Positions 15,302 to 19,661 of a DNA stretch of 19,661 nt are shown piece by piece (the stretch's first letter is position 1; each line of letters starts with the position of its first letter). Where the stretch lies: NCBI GenBank assembly GCA_948739805.1, contig CAPYID010000035.1, forward strand, positions 1 through 19,661. Reading direction: 5' to 3'. Below the pieces are notes generated by a model. The model made no database searches. It was given only the letters and a program-made list of their open reading frames with translations, and was not told the DNA's origin. The stretch comes from an uncultured Clostridia bacterium (GTDB lineage Bacteria; Bacillota; Clostridia; TANB77; CAG-508). Both the position numbers and the translations under genes were made by a program.

Positions 15302-15331
15302 TTTATAATATACCCATTATAGGTATATAAT
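15302..15331 (+). promoter_or_regulatory. Promoter with CsoR-like operator before the 46-aa ORF
   Basis: TTTATA (15302-15307), 18-nt spacer, TATAAT (15326-15331). The spacer holds ATACCCATTATAGGTAT (15310-15326), an inverted repeat ATACC-N7-GGTAT of the sort bound by CsoR copper repressors. An upstream ATACCCTCTTATTTA block is shared with the csoR promoter. Confidence 0.65.
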
Positions 15332-15367
15332 ATATATTTAGAAATTAAAGAATGGAGATTTAGCAAA

Positions 15368-15508
15368 ATGAAAACAGAATATGAAAGTAATTATACAATA
15401 AGCTATACAGAGGTAAATCAAGAACTAGAATTAGGTTTAACAAACACAATAGGTATAGTACAAAGTATTGCAACAGATTATTTCACATCATTTGGAATAG
15501 TTAATTAA
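15368..15508 (+). CDS. 46-residue ORF behind a copper-type promoter; possible remnant of a hotdog-fold thioesterase
   Basis: An ATG at 15368 follows GGAGA by 8-9 nt and opens 46 codons. The product has no Cys or His and one Met, so it is not an obvious copper chaperone. Its second half, with LGLTNTIGIVQSIATDYFTSFGI, resembles the N-terminal helix of acyl-ACP thioesterase-like hotdog proteins (pattern L-x-N-x(4)-Q-x(2)-A-x-x(2)-F-x-S-F-G). It could therefore be the truncated start of such a gene, left behind or captured when the island was assembled. Alternatively it is a genuine copper-induced microprotein. It is transcribed from the promoter at 15302-15331, and no clear terminator separates it from the csoR promoter. 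Confidence 0.45.
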   Translation: MKTEYESNYTISYTEVNQELELGLTNTIGIVQSIATDYFTSFGIVN

Positions 15509-15569
15509 AGTTAATTACTAAACTCTCAAAAGGGTTATATTGTAGTAAGAAAACACATATACCCCCTTA

Positions 15570-15598
15570 TTTACAAAATACCATAGTAGGTATATAAT
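15570..15598 (+). promoter_or_regulatory. csoR-copZ-copA promoter with CsoR-like operator
   Basis: TTTACA (15570-15575), 17-nt spacer, TATAAT (15593-15598). ATACC-ATAGTA-GGTAT (15578-15593) fills the spacer and touches the -10, so a bound CsoR would block polymerase. The upstream ATACCCCCTTATTTA block is nearly identical to that before the 46-aa ORF. Confidence 0.72.
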
Positions 15599-15617
15599 AT
15601 GAAAGGTGATGGTATTG

Positions 15618-15902
15618 ATGGATAAGAAAAAAACACATAGAAGTGAAGATGAAAAGAAGCTTATTACAAATCGAATTAATCGAATTGAAGGACAATTACA
15701 TGGTGTAAAAAAAATGGTTCAAGAGGACATTTATTGCAAAGATGTGTTGGTTCAATTATCTGCTATTGAAAATTCAGTAAAAAGTTTATCAAATCATATA
15801 TTGGAAAATCATCTATATAATTGTGTAACAAAGGATATAGAAGATGGCAATATAGATATTATTGATGAACTAATAGCATTATTTAAAAAATTTAATAAAT
15901 AA
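15618..15902 (+). CDS. csoR: CsoR-family copper-sensing repressor
   Basis: A 94-residue all-helical repressor of the CsoR/RcnR family, starting from ATG 15618. This start is preferred over GTG 15606 and ATG 15609 because AAGGTG lies 8-9 nt upstream of it, and the protein then begins MDKKKTHRSEDEKK. The copper triad Cys40, His65 and Cys69 has the exact C-x24-H-x3-C spacing of CsoR. The N-terminal ITNRINRIEGQLHGVKKM is the family's DNA-binding and tetramer helix. Cu(I) binding should release the operators at 15310-15326 and 15578-15593. It heads the copZ-copA operon. Two CGA arginine codons (N-R-I-N-R-I) are read normally here, a useful control for the CGG observation. Confidence 0.9.
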   Translation: MDKKKTHRSEDEKKLITNRINRIEGQLHGVKKMVQEDIYCKDVLVQLSAIENSVKSLSNHILENHLYNCVTKDIEDGNIDIIDELIALFKKFNK

Positions 15903-15921
15903 AAGAAAGGACTGATGTTAA

Positions 15922-16134
15922 GTGAAAGAAATACAAATTAAAGTAAATGGTATGGTTTGTGAGGGATGCGAAAATAGAGTAAAAAATGCTTTATCTACAC
16001 TAGATGGAGTAGAGAGTATAGAAGCAAGTCATAAAACAGGAATTATTACAGTAATATCAAATAAAGAAATTGAAAGATCAGTTATAGAAGAAAAAATTAA
16101 CGATCTTGGATTTGAAACTGTAAAGGAAGATTAA
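15922..16134 (+). CDS. copZ: CopZ-type copper chaperone
   Basis: A 70-residue HMA-domain protein with MVCEGC (Cys13, Cys16), the Cu(I)-binding loop. It would carry Cu(I) in the cytoplasm to the CopA pump or to CsoR. It starts with GTG at 15922, after AAAGGA about 11 nt upstream, which is a rather long spacing. It ends 2 nt before copA, so the two are translationally coupled. Length and position between csoR and copA are typical of Firmicutes copper operons. Confidence 0.87.
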   Translation: MKEIQIKVNGMVCEGCENRVKNALSTLDGVESIEASHKTGIITVISNKEIERSVIEEKINDLGFETVKED

Positions 16135-16136
16135 GA

Positions 16137-18347
16137 ATGAAAAAGATAATTTTATCAATAGATGGAATGACTTGTTCAGCTTGTTCAAATGGATTAGAAA
16201 AGTATTTAAATAAGCAAAATGGAATAATTGAAGCAAATGTCAATTTAGTTATGGCAAATGCTACAATTATTTATGATGAAAATATACTAGAAAAAAGCAA
16301 ACTAGATGAATTTATAAAACAAGCAGGTTTTAGAAGTCTTGGAGAGTTTAAAGAAATAAACACTGAAAACAGAAACAAGAGAGAAAAAATTAAATTCATC
16401 ATATTTACAATTTTAGCAATTATACTAATGTATATATCTATGGGACACATGATTAACTTACCTATTTTTAATTTTTTAGAGGTGAAATTTAATCCAATAA
16501 ATTATACAATATGCTTATTTTTGTTTGCTATAATTTTTATGATTTATGGCTATGATATTTTAAAAAATGGATACAAAAATTTAATTCATAGAACACCTAA
16601 TATGGATACTTTAGTAGGCATTGGAGTATTGAGTAGCTTTTTATATAGCATTTATAGTATGATTATGATTATAAAAGGTTATTCAGAAAATATACAAAAT
16701 TTGTACTTTGAATCTACTGCTATTGTTATATATTTTATAAAATTAGGTAGATATTTAGATGGAATCAGTAAAGATAAAACAAAAGAGGCTATTCAAAAGT
16801 TAGTAAAAATGACACCCAATAAAGCTACAATTAAGGTAGATGGTAAAGAAAAACAAGTTACATTAGATGAGATACATAAGGGAAATATTGTTATTTGTAA
16901 ACCTGGAGAAAAAATTGCAGTTGATGGAGAAATATTAGAAGGAACAGCACACTTTGATGAGTCATTTATAACTGGAGAAAGCAAACCATCAAATAAAATG
17001 AAAGGCGATAAGGTTATTGCTGGAAGTATAAATTATGATGGATATGTCGAGTATAAAGCTGAAAGAATTGGAAAAGAATCTACAATATCAGAAATCGTAA
17101 GATTAGTAGTAGAGGCAAGTAATACAAAAGCTCCAATTGCTAAAATTGCAGATACTGTTTCTGGATATTTTGTACCAACTGTTATAGCTATCGCAATCTT
17201 AACATTTATTGTTTATTTAATAATGGGATATGAATTTTCTAACAGCTTAATAAGATTTGTTACAATATTAGTAGTTGCTTGTCCTTGTAGTTTAGGATTA
17301 GCAACACCACTTGCAATAGTTGTATCAGAAGGATTATGTGCAAGTAATGGAATTTTAGTTAAGAAAAGTGAAATACTTGAAAATGCACAAAAAGTAGATA
17401 CTATTGTATTTGATAAAACAGGAACACTAACTTATGGAAAATTAAAAATATCAGAAATAAGAAATTATAGTGATATAGAAAAAAATACACTATTGCAATT
17501 AGTAGGAAGTATTGAAAGCAAATCAACACATCCAATAGGAAAAGCATTTGAAAACTATTTAGAAGAAAACAATCTTGAAAAATTAGAAGTTAAAGAATTT
17601 GGAAGTGCAACAGGTCTAGGAATTATAGGAAAAGTAAATAATCAAAAATTAATACTTGGCAATTCCAAAATATTAAAAGAATACAATGTTAAAAATGTAT
17701 ATAGCAAAGATGAAGAAGAACTTACTAAAAAAGGAAATAGCATTGTATATGTAGCAAATGAAAATAAAATACTAGCACTAATTGGAGTAAATGACATTGT
17801 AAGAGAAAATGTAGTAGAAGTTATAAAAGAACTAAACAGAAATAAAGTAGAAACTATTATGCTAACAGGAGATAACAAAGAAACAGCTGAAAAGATTGCA
17901 AAAGAAATAGGAATAACTAAAGTTATTTCAAATGTATTACCATCTGAAAAAACACAAGTTGTAAAAGCTTTAAAGGATCAGCACAAATATGTGATGATGT
18001 GTGGAGATGGAATAAATGATAGTCCTGCTTTAGCAACAGCCAATATTGGTGTAAGTGTAAATAGTGGAACAGATATAGCAATGGATTCATCTGATGTAAT
18101 ATTAACTAAAAATAATTTAGGAAGTATTTTAAATCTAATAAAAATTAGTAAAAAGACAGTTAGAAATATAAAACAAAATCTATTTTGGGCATTTTTTTAT
18201 AACTGTTTAATGATTCCAGTAGCAATGGGATTATTTACTAATTTTGGAATTTCTATAAATCCTATGCTTGCTAGTATTGCTATGATGTTTAGTAGTATAA
18301 CTGTAATATTAAATACTTTAAGATTGAAGAATACTAAATTGATATAG
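16137..18347 (+). CDS. copA: Cu(I)-exporting P1B-type ATPase
   Basis: A 736-residue copper pump. One N-terminal HMA domain has GMTCSAC (Cys13, Cys16). Eight membrane segments are expected, the first pair at about 83-100 and 113-135. TGES is at 279-282, the metal-pathway CPC at 382-384 (ACPCSLG), DKTGT with phosphorylated Asp426, the Ser-Thr-His465-Pro signature and GDGINDSPAL in the P domain. The last membrane pair has the YNCLMIPVAMG and MLASIAMMFSS elements (Tyr-Asn and Met-x2-Ser) of the Cu+ subgroup. It removes Cu(I) from the cytoplasm and is derepressed through CsoR. A terminator follows at 18398. No frame breaks were seen. Confidence 0.93.
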   Translation: MKKIILSIDGMTCSACSNGLEKYLNKQNGIIEANVNLVMANATIIYDENILEKSKLDEFIKQAGFRSLGEFKEINTENRNKREKIKFIIFTILAIILMYISMGHMINLPIFNFLEVKFNPINYTICLFLFAIIFMIYGYDILKNGYKNLIHRTPNMDTLVGIGVLSSFLYSIYSMIMIIKGYSENIQNLYFESTAIVIYFIKLGRYLDGISKDKTKEAIQKLVKMTPNKATIKVDGKEKQVTLDEIHKGNIVICKPGEKIAVDGEILEGTAHFDESFITGESKPSNKMKGDKVIAGSINYDGYVEYKAERIGKESTISEIVRLVVEASNTKAPIAKIADTVSGYFVPTVIAIAILTFIVYLIMGYEFSNSLIRFVTILVVACPCSLGLATPLAIVVSEGLCASNGILVKKSEILENAQKVDTIVFDKTGTLTYGKLKISEIRNYSDIEKNTLLQLVGSIESKSTHPIGKAFENYLEENNLEKLEVKEFGSATGLGIIGKVNNQKLILGNSKILKEYNVKNVYSKDEEELTKKGNSIVYVANENKILALIGVNDIVRENVVEVIKELNRNKVETIMLTGDNKETAEKIAKEIGITKVISNVLPSEKTQVVKALKDQHKYVMMCGDGINDSPALATANIGVSVNSGTDIAMDSSDVILTKNNLGSILNLIKISKKTVRNIKQNLFWAFFYNCLMIPVAMGLFTNFGISINPMLASIAMMFSSITVILNTLRLKNTKLI

Positions 18348-18397
18348 AACTATTGTAAATTAATAAAAAATATTAGTAAATAAACTATAAGAATGCA

Positions 18398-18428
18398 GAC
18401 AGATAGTTTTGAGAATTATCTGTCATTT
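18398..18428 (+). terminator. Terminator after copA
   Basis: GACAGATA (18398-18405) pairs with TATCTGTC (18417-18424), 11-nt loop, followed by the weak T-rich tail ATTTATATTAT. Confidence 0.55.
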
Positions 18429-18462
18429 ATATTATAATCATCTCGAGAAATTACAATTGCAC

Positions 18463-18488
18463 TAAACTGCTGTCGCAGTGGTCGTTTA
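18463..18488. repeat. Small inverted repeat in the intergenic region
   Basis: ACTGC-TGTC-GCAGT (18466-18479) is a short perfect hairpin, nested in a looser TAAA...TTTA repeat. With CTCGAG at 18442-18447 it makes this 320-nt gap between copA and the recombinase visibly structured. Purpose unknown; a recombinase site is possible. Confidence 0.3.
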
Positions 18489-18578
18489 AAAAATATGAGT
18501 TACTAATATTGATATTATGCCAATTTTATGTTAAAATAATGAATTATAGTTATTAATGCCCTTTGAGGTGCTTCAAAA

Positions 18579-18601
18579 ATCTCGGAGGGAAACTCCGAGA
18601 T
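18579..18601 (+). promoter_or_regulatory. Strong hairpin just upstream of a ribosome site
   Basis: ATCTCGGAG (18579-18587) pairs perfectly with CTCCGAGAT (18593-18601) around a GGAAA loop. AAGGAGG and the ATG at 18623 follow within 22 nt. There is no T-run, so it is more likely a leader element or mRNA stabiliser than a terminator. Confidence 0.4.
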
Positions 18602-18622
18602 GAATATTAAGGAGGAAAAGCT

Positions 18623-18706
18623 ATGTTAATACCAGTATTTGTAGATGGCGATTTTGAGGAGTTTACATCTTTTTATGACAAAGTATTTAAATCTACGAAT
18701 TTATAA
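18623..18706 (+). CDS. 27-residue ORF with a strong ribosome site, possibly a gene cut by element insertion
   Basis: ATG at 18623 follows AAGGAGG by about 7 nt. The frame reads MLIPVFVDGDFEEFTSFYDK and stops at 18706. The 3' half overlaps the end of the minus-strand serine recombinase by 34 nt. Because the recombinase gene end often lies close to the element end, this may be the N-terminal stub of a target gene interrupted by integration, or a small leader peptide. I recognise no family. Confidence 0.35.
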   Translation: MLIPVFVDGDFEEFTSFYDKVFKSTNL

Positions 18707-19661
18707 TATATAGTTACTTGTTTATTTTGGTTAATTTCAATTTTTTCAATCAAGCTATTTAGCATATAAGCAGTAATGTTTTCTTTCTTTAAAAAGTCTT
18801 GTATTATTTTCTCATAGTTAACAACATTTCTTTCAAATTTAACAGTATTCAATTCTTCGAGTTTTTTATTTTTAGAATCTCTTTCATTAACTTTCTTTTC
18901 ATACATTCTTGAAAAATCATTGTCATTGATAAGACCTTTTAATTTATCTTCGTATAGTTTCTCAATTTGGAAATCTAAAACTTCAATAGCTTTTGCTAAA
19001 TTGCTTTTTTCTTTGCTAAGTTCAATTTCATTTTGGACATTGTTATTGTTATCATCAATAATTTGTTTACATTTCTTTATATCTAAATATTTTCTGCATA
19101 TATTTTGTACTTCGCTAATTACTGCGTTTTCAAGTTTTGTATAGTTCATATTATGAGGAGTACAAAGTTTTAGTTTCGGTAATGATTGATAAGTATGACA
19201 ATGTGTATAAATTTGAGTATAGTTGCCATTTTTAAAATGAGAAGTTGAATATCCCATTTTTTTACCACATTCTTTGCAAACAAGCAAACCTCTTAACATT
19301 AAGTTTAATGATTTTGTTCTTGTCCTTGTTCTGCTTTTTATAATTTCTTGAACTGCATAAAATTTCTCTTTATCAACAATAGGTTCGTGCGTATTTGGAA
19401 CAATGATCCAATCTTCTTTTTTATTATGAACAGGTTTCTTTAATTTGTAATTAATTTGTGTTTGTTTGCCTTGTACCATATTACCAATATACATCTCATT
19501 TTTTAATATTCTTCTAATAGTATCAGTTTTCCAAAGCAACGATAGTCTATACTCTTGTCCCATTGTTTGAGAGGGAGTAGGAATATGCTCATCATTAAAA
19601 ATATAAGCAATTTGTATTGATGATTTTCCCTCTAAATATAAATCAAAAATTCTTCTTACAT
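18673..19661 (-). CDS. Large serine recombinase, C-terminal part (runs off the window)
   Basis: The frame is open from the window edge to the stop at 18673, about 328 residues; the catalytic serine domain lies outside. From the N-terminal side the fragment contains the end of the Recombinase domain (IFDLYLEGKSSIQIAYIFND, then WKTDTIRRILKNEMYIGNM, KPVHNKKEDWIIV), a zinc-ribbon with CKEC and a later Cys/His pair (THCH...LC), and a coiled-coil of about 100 residues rich in Lys/Glu (SKEKSNLAKAIEVLDFQIEK). This is the TnpX/TndX-type layout. Such enzymes move mobilizable and conjugative transposons by site-specific recombination. The GQEYRLS Met at 19563 is internal, not the start. It may define a second element overlapping or flanking the metal island. 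Confidence 0.88.
   Translation of the reverse strand, partial: VRRIFDLYLEGKSSIQIAYIFNDEHIPTPSQTMGQEYRLSLLWKTDTIRRILKNEMYIGNMVQGKQTQINYKLKKPVHNKKEDWIIVPNTHEPIVDKEKFYAVQEIIKSRTRTRTKSLNLMLRGLLVCKECGKKMGYSTSHFKNGNYTQIYTHCHTYQSLPKLKLCTPHNMNYTKLENAVISEVQNICRKYLDIKKCKQIIDDNNNNVQNEIELSKEKSNLAKAIEVLDFQIEKLYEDKLKGLINDNDFSRMYEKKVNERDSKNKKLEELNTVKFERNVVNYEKIIQDFLKKENITAYMLNSLIEKIEINQNKQVTIYYKFVDLNTLS

Noticed and set aside
1..19661. Alternative genetic code with TGA as tryptophan
   Set aside because: TGA ends several genes at sensible family lengths (for example the kinase at 6147), and tryptophan is encoded by TGG throughout.

Overview
The window is a low-GC, accessory segment from a Firmicute, most likely a gut-type Clostridium relative. 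The base composition is strongly A/T-rich. Shine-Dalgarno sites are strong (AGGAGG types), with TTG and GTG starts in use. TGA acts as a stop, so the code is not a Mycoplasma code. The mobile genes are of clostridial kinds: TnpV, a MobV-type relaxase, an excisionase/tyrosine-integrase pair and a large serine recombinase. No core chromosomal gene or tRNA was recognised.

Layout. (1) 1-2500 is one end of an integrated element: a structured, possibly transcribed stretch with a terminator, then on the minus strand a tyrosine integrase (split by one extra base), an excisionase-type protein and an HTH regulator. A region with two promoters facing each other separates these from the cargo. (2) 2513-7054 is a tight five-gene plus-strand operon: a zinc-finger protein, a DUF4365/PD-(D/E)XK-like protein, a HipA/CtkA-like kinase, a small protein of the kind associated with HipA/HIRAN proteins, and a Nudix hydrolase. 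It looks like a cargo module, possibly for defence or stress, that I cannot match to a named system. (3) 7096-9125, minus strand, holds a small unknown protein, TnpV, a decayed MobV relaxase and an oriT-like patch. (4) 9212-10678 is a broken IS element with a DDE transposase of the ISNCY/IS1202-like kind. (5) 10782-11550 is a membrane protein of DUF3267 (zincin-like) type behind a leader with two competing RNA structures. (6) 11600-18347 is a metal island. A ZIP transporter and a CadC/CzrA-like ArsR repressor + HMA protein + Cd/Zn/Pb-type P1B ATPase share duplicated operator-promoters. A CsoR repressor + CopZ + CopA operon follows, together with a tiny ORF, both behind CsoR-like operator-promoters. 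(7) 18348-19661 has a terminator, small hairpins, a short possibly truncated ORF and the C-terminal part of a large serine recombinase running off the window.

The most striking observation is about decoding. Three genes that are otherwise well preserved around the break (integrase, IS transposase N-terminus, ZIP transporter) are each split by exactly one extra C placed immediately before an expected glycine codon (C-GGA, C-GGG, C-GGA). Each therefore shows an in-frame CGG at the break. By manual scan these are the only three in-frame CGG codons in all coding regions called here, although CGG occurs out of frame in many intact genes and CGA/CGC codons are read normally. This suggests that CGG is unassigned or very poorly read in this host and that ribosomes may shift +1 there, reading CGGN as glycine. 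A systematic assembly artefact, or chance mutations, remain possible. Other breaks in the window (relaxase, transposase C-terminus) do not have this signature and look like ordinary decay.
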